From assembly GCA_017458105.1 (NCBI GenBank), contig JAFTGC010000041.1, forward strand, positions 1 through 57,155: 57,155 nucleotides of DNA, in the 5' to 3' direction. The notes beneath the pieces were generated by a model. It did not search any database. It saw only the letters and a list, made by a program, of their open reading frames with translations, and was not told the origin of the DNA. Source of the stretch: Ruminococcus sp. (GTDB lineage: Bacteria; Bacillota; Clostridia; Oscillospirales; Acutalibacteraceae). Below, in pieces: positions 1 to 7,494 of the stretch. The position numbers and the translations under genes are program-made. The stretch's first letter is position 1; each line of letters starts with the position of its first letter.

Positions 1-116
1 ATTGCAAGGAGCAAGTGCTCTGTACCGACATAGGTGTGACCCATCTCAGAGGCAATGGTAAGTGCCATATTTAAAATATCATTTGCTTTTTGTGTAAAAC
101 CTTTGAAGCTATACAT
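1..116 (-). CDS. clpC: ClpC ATPase, N-terminal fragment (cut by window edge)
   Basis: Only the first 38 or so codons are in the window. They begin MYSFKGFTQKAND and run into GHTYVGTEHLLLA, the hallmark of the ClpC/ClpA N-terminal repeat domain. ClpC is the AAA+ unfoldase that feeds proteins, including McsB-phosphorylated ones, to ClpP in the cytoplasm. The ATG at 116 follows an AAGGAG ribosome site (about 124-129). It is the last visible gene of the ctsR-mcsA-mcsB-clpC order and starts 41 bp after mcsB stops. The rest of the gene lies to the left of the window. Confidence 0.93.
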   Translation of the reverse strand, partial: MYSFKGFTQKANDILNMALTIASEMGHTYVGTEHLLLA

Positions 117-157
117 ATAAAACACTCCTTTTCTGCACCGAACTAAAGAACCAGGCC

Positions 158-1150
158 CTAGTTCAATGCTTCTCTTATATAGTCTGCCCTGCAAATGTCC
201 CTTTCTTTTGGCGACATCGGCTTGCCGACAGTCACCATCAGTGTTGCAGGCTGAATTTCAGTTATAATTTCGTTAATTTTGTCTATGGTAATATCTTTTA
301 TAAGTCCCGAGCAAATACCCAACCTCACATTTGACAGAAGTCCGACCGCCTCTTTATGACTTATAGTAAGTGCCGTTTTTAGTATGCCGAGCGACCTCAT
401 AATCTTATCCCGGGCGTCAATTGACTTCACCAGTCTTTCCCTCTGCATTACCTCTTGATTAACAAGCTGTTCAGTAATGTTTTTTAGGTTTTGAATTGCT
501 GATTTTTCGGAAATTCCCAGGCTGACCTGATTGGAAAGCTGATAAATTGCCCCCTCTGAAGCCGAACCTTCGCCGTATAATCCTCTGATTGTTATACCCA
601 ATTTGCTAAGATTTGATGCTATCATACTCATTGCACCGGACTGTTTGAGTGCGGGCAAATGAAGCATAACCGAAGCCCTCATTCCTGTACCGAGGTTTGT
701 CGGGCACTGTGTAAGGTAACCAAGCTTTTCATCAAAGGCAAAGTTCAACCTTTCGTCAAGCAAAGTATCAATTTTGTCAGCAAGGTCATAGACTCTGTCA
801 AGGCAAAAACCTTTTTCAATAACCTGTAAACGAATGTGATCTTCTTCGTTAAGCATTAGTCCCACGGTGGGGTTATTGAGCATTAGCAACGCTCTGCCCT
901 TTGTGTTACTGATGAATTCAGGGCTTACGAGGTGTTTTTCAACCAGCGAAACCTTCATACTGTCAGTCATATTATCAAAGTTTATATACTGAAAATCCTT
1001 TGCAATGGCTGAATTTCCGTTTTTCAGGGCATCCTTTACCTTTTCATTAACTTCTGCTCTGCCCTTTTCGTTGAGTTTATATGGGAAAGGATAGTTTTTG
1101 AGATTTCTCGCCAAACGAACCCTTGTTGATATTACCACATTGTTATCCAT
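158..1150 (-). CDS. mcsB: McsB protein arginine kinase
   Basis: McsB is an ATP:guanido phosphotransferase-fold kinase that phosphorylates arginine residues of proteins, marking them for ClpCP and inactivating CtsR. The 330-residue product starts with the family motif STRVRLARN (residues 8-16) and carries the TQCPTNLGTGMR active-site segment near residue 148. It ends with an RDxxRA motif (R317-A322, RDICRA), known in the family to bind phosphoarginine. At 330 residues it is slightly shorter than Bacillus McsB (about 360). The start overlaps the 3' end of mcsA by 8 bp, implying translational coupling. Regulation is expected through the CtsR boxes upstream of ctsR. Confidence 0.96.
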   Translation of the reverse strand: MDNNVVISTRVRLARNLKNYPFPYKLNEKGRAEVNEKVKDALKNGNSAIAKDFQYINFDNMTDSMKVSLVEKHLVSPEFISNTKGRALLMLNNPTVGLMLNEEDHIRLQVIEKGFCLDRVYDLADKIDTLLDERLNFAFDEKLGYLTQCPTNLGTGMRASVMLHLPALKQSGAMSMIASNLSKLGITIRGLYGEGSASEGAIYQLSNQVSLGISEKSAIQNLKNITEQLVNQEVMQRERLVKSIDARDKIMRSLGILKTALTISHKEAVGLLSNVRLGICSGLIKDITIDKINEIITEIQPATLMVTVGKPMSPKERDICRADYIREALN

Positions 1151-1649
1151 TGTTTTTCTCCAATTCTTTTATTTCATCCCTTAGCTTAGCCGCCTCCTCA
1201 AAATTTTGAGCCTTTACAGCTTTATCAAGCTCAGCCTTTAGGTTTTCAAGCTTGCTGACTTTTTTCGGCTGAGTTTCGGTGTACTCAATACCTGCGACTG
1301 ATTTTTTGCCACAGTGGGTGGTGTTGCCGTGCATACGACGAATTGAAGGAAGAAGCAAATCGTAAAAAGTTGAGTAGCAATCCGCACAGCCTACCTTGCC
1401 GCTGTCGGCTATATCATAATAGGTACTGCCACAGCTTGGGCAGTGTGTAGCCTGGCTTACAGCCGGAAGAGTATTTCCGAAAAACGAGCCTAGCATATTT
1501 GAAAACTCCTGCTGCATATTGCCAAAGATGTTGCCATAGCCCATTTCTTTGGCACAATCTGCACATAAAACATACTCCTTGTAGTCGCCGTTTATGATGG
1601 TTTTTACATGAGTATTTGCATGGTCTTTACCGCATTTTTGACATTTCAT
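1143..1649 (-). CDS. mcsA: McsA, zinc-finger activator of McsB
   Basis: McsA activates the arginine kinase McsB. The 168-residue protein has four CxxC pairs (C3/C6, C29/C32, C70/C73, C88/C91), which fit two zinc-binding modules. A UVR (UvrB/UvrC) helical motif at residues 132-166 contains AQNFEEAAKLRDEI. The ATG follows a GGAGG site at about 1656-1660. It lies 18 bp after ctsR and overlaps mcsB by 8 bp, the standard Firmicutes order. Confidence 0.95.
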   Translation of the reverse strand: MKCQKCGKDHANTHVKTIINGDYKEYVLCADCAKEMGYGNIFGNMQQEFSNMLGSFFGNTLPAVSQATHCPSCGSTYYDIADSGKVGCADCYSTFYDLLLPSIRRMHGNTTHCGKKSVAGIEYTETQPKKVSKLENLKAELDKAVKAQNFEEAAKLRDEIKELEKNNG

Positions 1650-1667
1650 AAAAAATCCTCCATTCTT

Positions 1668-2123
1668 TTATTTACCTATAATGGTGATTAACATATTTTT
1701 CAAAAGATCTGCCCGAAGGTTGTCCCTTATTGACTGAGGTGCTGATGACAACGCCCTGTCGCTAAGGGCAACCGCCATAACTCTTGCGGTCTGCTTATCA
1801 AGCACCGACTGACCATAAAGGTTATTGAGCATAATCTCTGCCGAGGTCTTGTCAAGGCTTGTACCGATTGAATTAACAATGTGCATTATCAGATTTTTCT
1901 CACCTGTTTGCACCCTGGTAATTCGGATATATCCCCCGCCGCCTCGGCGTGACTCAACAATGTAACCCTGCTCGGGAGTAAATCTGCTGGTTATAACATA
2001 ATTTATCTGACTCGGCACACAGCCGAGTGCTGTGGCAAGCTCGTTGCGTTTTATTTGTGCATCACCGTTTTGGCTGTCGAGCATTTCCAAAATAGTCTGA
2101 GCTACCAAATCACTCATCCTCAT
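1668..2123 (-). CDS. ctsR: CtsR heat-shock repressor
   Basis: CtsR represses clp and mcs genes by binding tandem heptads. The 151-residue product has an N-terminal winged helix with the glycine-rich wing SRRGGGGYIRI (residues 58-68); in the family, the arginine of this wing contacts DNA and is an McsB target. The C-terminal half matches the CtsR dimerisation domain in length. It is the first gene of the operon. Its promoter carries CtsR boxes on both sides (2194-2268), so it almost certainly represses itself. Confidence 0.96.
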   Translation of the reverse strand: MRMSDLVAQTILEMLDSQNGDAQIKRNELATALGCVPSQINYVITSRFTPEQGYIVESRRGGGGYIRITRVQTGEKNLIMHIVNSIGTSLDKTSAEIMLNNLYGQSVLDKQTARVMAVALSDRALSSAPQSIRDNLRADLLKNMLITIIGK

Positions 2124-2193
2124 TGTAATGCCTCCTCTATGTGAAATTAGTAGTTTTAGGTAGAAAGTCTAATAAAGCGTTCGACCTTTTGTC

Positions 2194-2268
2194 TTTGACT
2201 TTCTTTGACTTTCATTGTCTATATTGTAACCCTAAAGTCAGTAAAAGTCAAAGTCAAATAAAGTCAAA
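2194..2268 (-). promoter_or_regulatory. ctsR operon promoter framed by CtsR boxes
   Basis: On the minus strand a -35 TTGACT (2246-2251) and -10 TACAAT (2223-2228) are 17 bp apart, a good sigma-A promoter. Perfect CtsR-type tandem heptads AGTCAAA-N3-AGTCAAA lie on both sides. One reads on the plus strand at 2252-2268 (spacer TAA), just upstream of the -35. The other is on the minus strand at 2194-2210 (spacer GAA), downstream of the expected start near 2216. A third, weaker tandem (AGTCAGT-AAA-AGTCAAA, 2236-2252) overlaps the -35. Operator spelling is from established CtsR work; occupancy is inferred. Confidence 0.9.
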
Positions 2269-2273
2269 AATAT

Positions 2274-2306
2274 AGAGCTAATTCCCGTTTATCTGAAATT
2301 AGCTCT
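2274..2306 (-). terminator. Terminator of thiE-thiD
   Basis: AGAGCTAATT (2274-2283) pairs with AATTAGCTCT (2297-2306), a 10-bp stem, followed on the minus strand by ATATTTTTG. It separates the thi operon from the ctsR promoter immediately beyond. Confidence 0.75.
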
Positions 2307-2349
2307 TAAATACACGCAAATGCTCTAATTTTTAAATTTTTTAAATTTT

Positions 2350-3153
2350 TTATTTACTGAACTTGCCCAAAATATTAAATCCGTGGTTTAACGGACCGCT
2401 GCCCTGCCCCAAATCAAGATTGCAGGCTAAGGCTTGAGAGATGTAGTCCTTTGCTTTCTCGATAGAATCGCTGACATTATAGCCCTTTGCAAGGTTAGAA
2501 GCTATGGCACTTGAGAGTGTACAACCTGTACCGTGGGTGTTAGGGTTATTAATTCTTTTGCCTTTGAACCACACACTCTCACCGTTAAAATACAGCAAGT
2601 CGTTGGCATCATTCATATTATGACCGCCCTTGACAAGTACAGCCCCCTTACAGGTTTTTCCTATAATTTCGGCAGCCTTGACCATATCTTCAGGGGTATT
2701 AATTTTTATGCCGGCAAGCACCTCAGCTTCCGGAATATTCGGAGTTATCACATCGGCTAGAGGGATAAGTTTTTCAGCCAAAACTGCCACCGAACCGTCA
2801 GACATAAGGCTTGAACCGCTTGTAGCAACCATAACCGGGTCAAGTACAATGTTTTTGGCATTATACTGTTTTAGTTTATCTGCAATTACTTCAATCAATG
2901 CAGATGAAGATACCATACCGATTTTTACTGCATCAGGGAAAATATCGTTAAAAACACTGTCCAGTTGTTCGCCCAAGAACTCAGGTGTACTCTCCAGAAC
3001 ACTGTACACGCCCAATGTGTTCTGTGCCGTGAGCGAGGTTACGGCACTCATCGCATACACTCCGTTTGCCAGCATAGTCTTTATATCTGCTTGAATTCCC
3101 GCACCGCCGCTGCTGTCACTTCCGGCTATTGTCAATGCTGTTTTTATTTTCAT
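2350..3153 (-). CDS. thiD: Hydroxymethylpyrimidine (phosphate) kinase
   Basis: ThiD phosphorylates HMP and HMP-phosphate to HMP-pyrophosphate, the pyrimidine half of thiamine. The 267-residue length is standard for this ribokinase-fold family. The N-terminal TIAGSDSSGGAGIQAD (residues 8-23) binds the pyrimidine, and GTGCTLSSAIA near residue 208 is the ATP/anion-hole signature with catalytic Cys/Gly residues. It follows thiE by 11 bp, so the two are co-transcribed. No other thiamine gene is in the window, so salvage of HMP and thiazole or a scattered pathway are both possible. Confidence 0.95.
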   Translation of the reverse strand: MKIKTALTIAGSDSSGGAGIQADIKTMLANGVYAMSAVTSLTAQNTLGVYSVLESTPEFLGEQLDSVFNDIFPDAVKIGMVSSSALIEVIADKLKQYNAKNIVLDPVMVATSGSSLMSDGSVAVLAEKLIPLADVITPNIPEAEVLAGIKINTPEDMVKAAEIIGKTCKGAVLVKGGHNMNDANDLLYFNGESVWFKGKRINNPNTHGTGCTLSSAIASNLAKGYNVSDSIEKAKDYISQALACNLDLGQGSGPLNHGFNILGKFSK

Positions 3154-3164
3154 AAGACTTCACC

Positions 3165-3794
3165 TCATAATTTTTCTGCCAATCCACGCAGAAGCCGAGC
3201 CTCCTGTTCAATATCATCAGCAGCAAAAATTCCGCTGATTACCGCCACACCGGCAACCAAGCAATCACTTAGCTGTAAAATATTTGTGCTGTTAATTCCT
3301 CCGATTGCAACAACGGGGATTTTTACAATTTCGGCAATTTTCCTTAGTTTGCTATGCTTTAGCGGAACAGCGTCCGACTTTGTAGCCGAGCCGAAAACCG
3401 CACCTACACCAAGGTAATTTGCACCGTTTTGTTCCGCACTTACAGCCTGTTCAATCGTTCTTGCAGTGACTCCAATAATTTTACTTTCACCTAGCATCTG
3501 TCTTGCGTAGCTGATTTCAGAATCCTTCTGCCCAATATGCACGCCGTCGGCATCAACTGCTTTAGCAATTTCAACATCATCATTTATGACAAAAGGCACA
3601 TTATATTTTTTACAGACTGCTTTGATTACTAAGGCTTCTTCTATTAACGCTTCTTTATTGAGGTGCTTTTCTCTAAGCTGAACAAAGGTAACACCGCCCC
3701 GTATTGACTGTTCAACAGCATCGGCAAGTGTTATGCCGTTAAGCCATGTTCTGTCTGTTACGGCATACAGCCGTAGAGTTTCTCTGATATTCAT
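3165..3794 (-). CDS. thiE: Thiamine-phosphate synthase
   Basis: ThiE joins HMP-pyrophosphate and thiazole phosphate into thiamine phosphate. The TIM-barrel protein shows FVQLREK near residue 32, INDDVEIAKAVDADGVHIGQ (diphosphate/Mg site), VGAVFGSATKSDA and AIGGIN. An upstream in-frame ATG at 3806 is possible, but the GGAGG site lies between the two and correctly precedes the ATG at 3794 (MNIRETL), giving 209 residues. It leads the thiE-thiD pair. Confidence 0.95.
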   Translation of the reverse strand: MNIRETLRLYAVTDRTWLNGITLADAVEQSIRGGVTFVQLREKHLNKEALIEEALVIKAVCKKYNVPFVINDDVEIAKAVDADGVHIGQKDSEISYARQMLGESKIIGVTARTIEQAVSAEQNGANYLGVGAVFGSATKSDAVPLKHSKLRKIAEIVKIPVVAIGGINSTNILQLSDCLVAGVAVISGIFAADDIEQEARLLRGLAEKL

Positions 3795-3814
3795 AAGCAC
3801 CTCCACATATCATC

Positions 3815-3843
3815 ATTCTACTATAATTTATTTAATTAGACAA
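3815..3843 (-). promoter_or_regulatory. thiE promoter with very short leader
   Basis: Minus-strand -35 TTGTCT (3838-3843) and -10 TAGAAT (3815-3820) have a 17-bp spacer. Transcription would start near 3808, leaving a leader of only about 14 nt before the thiE ATG. That is too short for a TPP riboswitch. Confidence 0.65.
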
Positions 3844-3849
3844 TAGTTT

Positions 3850-4719
3850 TTATGCTGTTTTTTTACGGTTTAAAGTGAAAATTGAAAGTGACGAGAAAAC
3901 AACTAATGCACCAACCAGTATGAGCAAGCTCATTTCAGCAGAACACTCTGTTTCACCAAACTTGAACACAACACCCAGAACATCTTTAACCTCAGCGAGA
4001 GCTTCAGCCTGAGCCGCAGCAGGGTAACTCTTAACACCTTCATTGAGTGAGTTTTCCATCAATATCTGTCTGAAAAGCACAGCACTGTGGGATGTTGGGA
4101 AACATTTTACAACCATTTGCACACCTTCGTCCAAGTTGCCTACCGGAATGTAAATACCTGTTAAAAATCCAATGAGTGCAGACATAACACCTGAAATTGC
4201 AGAAAAAGCCTTTTCGCTGTTGATTAAAGAAACAATAAAAAGTGCCATTGCTGTATTTGAAAGCGAGGTCAAAGCACTAAGAAGTATCATCTTGACAACA
4301 AGCATTGCAGATATCACGATTGCTTCATTTGCAGCCAAATACACAACTGTTATAACAAGTACAACCGCAGTCATAATTAAACCTACAACCGCCGAGCTAA
4401 TTATGTAACCCATTGTCAAGACGCTTCGCTTTATAGGTGAGCAGTAAAAATCTTTGTAGATTTTCTTCTCTTTATCCTGTACCATTGTACCGAAAGCACC
4501 CATTGTTGTGGTAACGGAGGTTATTGAAAGTAAGCCGGACATTATCCATCCAGCCATAAATATTTCAGGATGATTAAAGTCGGCAAGTCCATCTGTGTAA
4601 GTGTCACCCAAAAACAGAAAGTACAAACCAACTGTTATGAGAATGCCCAACAGCGAAAAAAACACTGCACTCTTATCTCTGAAATAAATTTTCAAATTTC
4701 TGGAAACTATACTGCTCAT
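3850..4719 (-). CDS. ABC-2 type transporter permease
   Basis: This 289-residue integral membrane protein has about six hydrophobic segments: one near residues 20-37, a cluster from about 90 to 200, and a final one near 265-285. The layout matches ABC-2 exporter permeases, with a hydrophilic loop (about 200-255) before the last helix. It overlaps the ATPase gene by 4 bp (ATGA type), so the two form one exporter. The substrate is unknown; such LytTR-controlled ABC-2 pairs often export peptides or confer tolerance to antimicrobials, but nothing here settles that. Confidence 0.88.
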   Translation of the reverse strand: MSSIVSRNLKIYFRDKSAVFFSLLGILITVGLYFLFLGDTYTDGLADFNHPEIFMAGWIMSGLLSITSVTTTMGAFGTMVQDKEKKIYKDFYCSPIKRSVLTMGYIISSAVVGLIMTAVVLVITVVYLAANEAIVISAMLVVKMILLSALTSLSNTAMALFIVSLINSEKAFSAISGVMSALIGFLTGIYIPVGNLDEGVQMVVKCFPTSHSAVLFRQILMENSLNEGVKSYPAAAQAEALAEVKDVLGVVFKFGETECSAEMSLLILVGALVVFSSLSIFTLNRKKTA

Positions 4720-5630
4720 CTTCTTATTTCCTTTCCCGTAATTCCAATAAAAGCATCATCCATTGTGCCTTTTATCACTTCAAAACTGTCGATATTTTCA
4801 CGGACTTTGTCAAGAATTTCCAATGAATCAACTGTGTGTACAATAGGTATTGAGATTGTATCAATATTCTGTTTGTAAGTAATTTTATTTTTTTTGAGTG
4901 TATTCAGCAAACTATCTTTATTTTTAGGAACAATATACAAGTAATTGCCTGCGTACTTTTCTTTTAACTGTGCAGGTGTACCCTTTGCGGCAATTTTTCC
5001 GTCGTCAATCACAACGACATAGTCAGCATCAGAGGCTTCTTCCATATAATGAGTTGTAAGGAATATAGTCATATTGTTTTGCTTCTGCAAGTCCGAAATA
5101 GTGTTCCACACATTAACCCTTGTTTGCGGGTCAAGCCCTGTTGTTGGTTCGTCAAGAAAGAGTATTTTAGGAGTGTTTACCAAGGCTCTTGCAATATCAA
5201 CTCTTCTACGCTGACCTCCCGAAAGTTTGCCGTAAGGGCGTTTCATAAAATCTGTCATACCTACAACCTCGCAGGCGTTTTCAACTGCCTCTTTCAACTC
5301 TTTACCATGTAGACCGTACATACTGCCTCGGATTGTGACATTTTCTCTAACGGTGAGAATCGGGTCGAGCACGCTGTCTTGAAAAACAATTCCGATTTTG
5401 CGTCTGATTTCGTCATCATTCTTACCAACCTCGCTGCCGTCCAGCAAAATTTTTCCACTGTCAGGTCGGAGATAAGTGCAAATCATATCAATAGTGGTAC
5501 TTTTGCCTGCACCGTTAGGACCTAAAAAAGCAAACAGCTTACCCTCTTCAACATAAAAATCAAGACCTTTTACTGCATGAACATCTTTGTAAGATTTTTT
5601 AAGTGAAGTAACCTGAACTATTTTATTCAC
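4716..5630 (-). CDS. ABC transporter ATP-binding protein
   Basis: This is the nucleotide-binding subunit of the exporter encoded downstream. It shows Walker A GPNGAGKSTT (residues 37-46), signature LSGGQRRR (about 135) and Walker B ILFLDEPTTGLD (about 156), followed by the H-loop TTH. A roughly 90-residue C-terminal extension beyond the ABC core is typical of the drug/antibiotic-type ABC-2 ATPases. The start is a GTG at 5630 that overlaps the DUF3021 gene by 8 bp. Confidence 0.93.
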   Translation of the reverse strand: MNKIVQVTSLKKSYKDVHAVKGLDFYVEEGKLFAFLGPNGAGKSTTIDMICTYLRPDSGKILLDGSEVGKNDDEIRRKIGIVFQDSVLDPILTVRENVTIRGSMYGLHGKELKEAVENACEVVGMTDFMKRPYGKLSGGQRRRVDIARALVNTPKILFLDEPTTGLDPQTRVNVWNTISDLQKQNNMTIFLTTHYMEEASDADYVVVIDDGKIAAKGTPAQLKEKYAGNYLYIVPKNKDSLLNTLKKNKITYKQNIDTISIPIVHTVDSLEILDKVRENIDSFEVIKGTMDDAFIGITGKEIRR

Positions 5631-6060
5631 TATTTCTTTCCCTCATTTCATTTAATTTTTCATTAATATTTTTTGAATCTTTTATATTCTCTATATAATT
5701 TAAAAGAAAAATTACTACATATATAAAAATAGTTATAGCAAGTGTGATCAGCGACCACCACGAATTAATATCAAACCAATCAAACAGAAGTGATCCAATT
5801 CCGTAAACAGAAACCAAAACAATCAACCAAGTAGTTAAATAACTGTACCATTCTCGCATTGCGATTATTTTTTTAAATAAAAAGAATAGAATTGTTATTA
5901 CTGTAGATAGCGTAAAATGCTGCAGCGTCAATTGTATATAACCAAATAAATTTATGTCATCAACTTCACCCACAATTATATACATAAAGTTTAAAACCAA
6001 TGTCATAATTGTAAAAATCTGGCAATCAAAATTTATATACCATTTTATTTTGTTCAGCAT
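5623..6060 (-). CDS. DUF3021-type membrane protein
   Basis: This 145-residue protein has four predicted transmembrane helices (about 15-35, 45-68, 78-97 and 104-125) and a charged C-terminal tail. Position and size fit DUF3021, a family of unknown function almost always next to a LytTR regulator. An upstream in-frame start would add about 25 residues, but GGAGG at 6061-6070 sits directly before the ATG at 6060 (MLNKIKW), which I chose. It begins 10 bp after the LytTR gene and overlaps the ABC ATPase gene. It may modulate the regulator, by analogy with other LytTR-membrane protein pairs. Confidence 0.75.
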   Translation of the reverse strand: MLNKIKWYINFDCQIFTIMTLVLNFMYIIVGEVDDINLFGYIQLTLQHFTLSTVITILFFLFKKIIAMREWYSYLTTWLIVLVSVYGIGSLLFDWFDINSWWSLITLAITIFIYVVIFLLNYIENIKDSKNINEKLNEMRERNSE

Positions 6061-6070
6061 AGTTACCTCC

Positions 6071-6508
6071 TTAAAGCCCGAATTTTTTCTTAAAAGCCGG
6101 AACATAATGCCGATTAATAATGACCTTTTCGTCATTTAGCATTGTAGCCTCAAACCGGCCGTTCAAAAATGGTTTTACACTCTTTAGCTTTGATATGTTG
6201 ATAATACAACTCTTGCTTATCCGTATAAACGAGGTATCCTCCAGCGTTTTTTCAATAACATACAGCTTTTGTCGACAATCAAAAACATCTGACTCGGTAT
6301 AAATGTAACTTTTTTCATCTACACTTTCAAAGTAATAGATGGTGTCAAGCATAAGCGTTTGTGTACTGCCGTCTTTAACTGCCCGCACTGAACTGCAATA
6401 GGCTTGAAGTGTGCCAATCAGATTTTCGACCTTTGGTGACATTTTCGGATAACGGACCGTTACCTCTGTTTCTGCCAGCTGTGGCTCCTTAAAAATATTT
6501 AGCTTCAT
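6071..6508 (-). CDS. LytTR DNA-binding regulator
   Basis: This 145-residue protein has a C-terminal LytTR domain (about residues 45-145) with IYYFESVDEKSYIYT, FIRISKSCIINISKL and INRHYVPAFKKKF, and no receiver domain. Such single-domain LytTR proteins are coupled to DUF3021 membrane proteins. The ATG at 6508 is preceded by AGAGGA; a longer upstream frame is less likely. It leads a four-gene operon with the DUF3021 protein and an ABC exporter, which it probably regulates along with itself. Confidence 0.9.
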   Translation of the reverse strand: MKLNIFKEPQLAETEVTVRYPKMSPKVENLIGTLQAYCSSVRAVKDGSTQTLMLDTIYYFESVDEKSYIYTESDVFDCRQKLYVIEKTLEDTSFIRISKSCIINISKLKSVKPFLNGRFEATMLNDEKVIINRHYVPAFKKKFGL

Positions 6509-6613
6509 TTGATTTCCTCTCTTATAGTGTTTGGGAACAACCAAACAATAACATACTAATTAGTTTTTTTCAATTTAATTTCGGCAAAATACATTTTAAA
6601 AATGGTAAAATGC

Positions 6614-6652
6614 AAAATGACTGCTCACAAATAAAAAGGAGCAGTCATTTTT
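6614..6652 (-). terminator. Terminator of the lipoprotein gene
   Basis: A 13-bp stem, AAAATGACTGCTC (6614-6626) with GAGCAGTCATTTT (6639-6651), has T-rich ends on both sides. It lies just past the lipoprotein gene ending at 6688 and upstream of the LytTR operon. Confidence 0.8.
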
Positions 6653-6687
6653 ATGATATTCAATTGTTGCCAAAAAACGAACAACTA

Positions 6688-7209
6688 TTAACCTCTCGGC
6701 AAAGGCAGATTATAAATCTTAATATCGGTTGCACCGTTTTCTTTATAATTAAATGTCACGGTAAGCAGACCCATTGTTGAATCCGTTGATGAAACATCAA
6801 ACTGAGCTTCGGTACATTCCACTTCATCAACCTGAGCATTTACACTTGATATTACTTCGTCATGTATCTTCTTTTTTAGTTCATCAGTAACCTTACCGCC
6901 AGACTGTGAAACTATTACCAGTACATCACTGCCGATAGTTTTACCGTTATCATCTGTTTTTTTGGGGCAAGAAATTGCATCATATACGGCATCTTCAATA
7001 TCCAGGTAATTCTTCGGAAATTTACTCTCATCAACAACAGGCTGAGAAACAATCTCTCCCTTAGGTTCAGCATTTGTTACAGTTTCAGCTTGTTCATCAA
7101 CATAGCTTCCACTAGTTGTGCTATTATCATTATTTCCGCAACCTGCAAGCATAACAGTACCGAATACCACGGCAAACATCGCCATAGCTGTGAACTTTTT
7201 TAGTTTCAT
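6688..7209 (-). CDS. Small secreted lipoprotein of unknown function
   Basis: The 173-residue precursor has a basic n-region, a hydrophobic core and the lipobox LAGC (Cys at about 24), so it should be lipidated by Lgt and anchored outside the membrane. A Ser/Thr/Asn linker (about 25-60) precedes a folded domain of roughly 100 residues, with segments such as DAVYDAISCPKK and LLTVTFNYKENG. I do not recognise the domain. It is monocistronic, with its own terminator and an upstream TATAAT-like -10 near 7238. Confidence 0.8.
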   Translation of the reverse strand: MKLKKFTAMAMFAVVFGTVMLAGCGNNDNSTTSGSYVDEQAETVTNAEPKGEIVSQPVVDESKFPKNYLDIEDAVYDAISCPKKTDDNGKTIGSDVLVIVSQSGGKVTDELKKKIHDEVISSVNAQVDEVECTEAQFDVSSTDSTMGLLTVTFNYKENGATDIKIYNLPLPRG

Positions 7210-7348
7210 TTCATTCTCCTTTCAATCATTTTATATTATAATACCACAAATACTGCTTTTTTTCCATCAAAACAAAACGCAACTTTCTACAAAAAATCAT
7301 AATAATTTTAGTATATTACGCCGAATTAATGTTTAATTGAAAGCAGAA

Positions 7349-7407
7349 AGAGTCACAGAACTATACAAACCGCATCAAATAACCGCTTGTTAAGCCCTGT
7401 GACCTCT
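7349..7407. other. Long-armed inverted repeat in the glgB-lipoprotein spacer
   Basis: AGAGTCACAG (7349-7358) pairs with CTGTGACCTCT (7397-7407) apart from one bulge. The 38-nt loop holds two AACCGC copies and an inner ACAA/TTGT pair. On the plus strand it is followed by AGGAGG, but no open frame starts after it. It could be a small structured RNA on either strand or a decayed element; no known RNA family was recognised. Confidence 0.35.
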
Positions 7408-7430
7408 TAGGAGGAAATATAAAAAAGCCA

Positions 7431-7471
7431 ACGGCATCCATGCACAACCAAAGCACTCGCTTTGGTTAATG
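7431..7471 (-). terminator. Probable glgB terminator region
   Basis: AACCAAAGC (7446-7454) pairs with GCTTTGGTT (7459-7467) across a 4-nt loop, extended by flanking TGCA/TGCA. The T-run on the minus strand (TTTTTT, about 7431-7436) lies some 10 nt beyond the hairpin, so this is not a textbook terminator. Confidence 0.5.
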
Positions 7472-7494
7472 CACAGTACCTCATTTATTTTATA

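Noticed and set aside
2630-3094. Plus-strand frame opposite thiD, and a similar one near 2965-3417
   Set aside because: Antisense shadows of thiD and thiE, whose motifs are intact.
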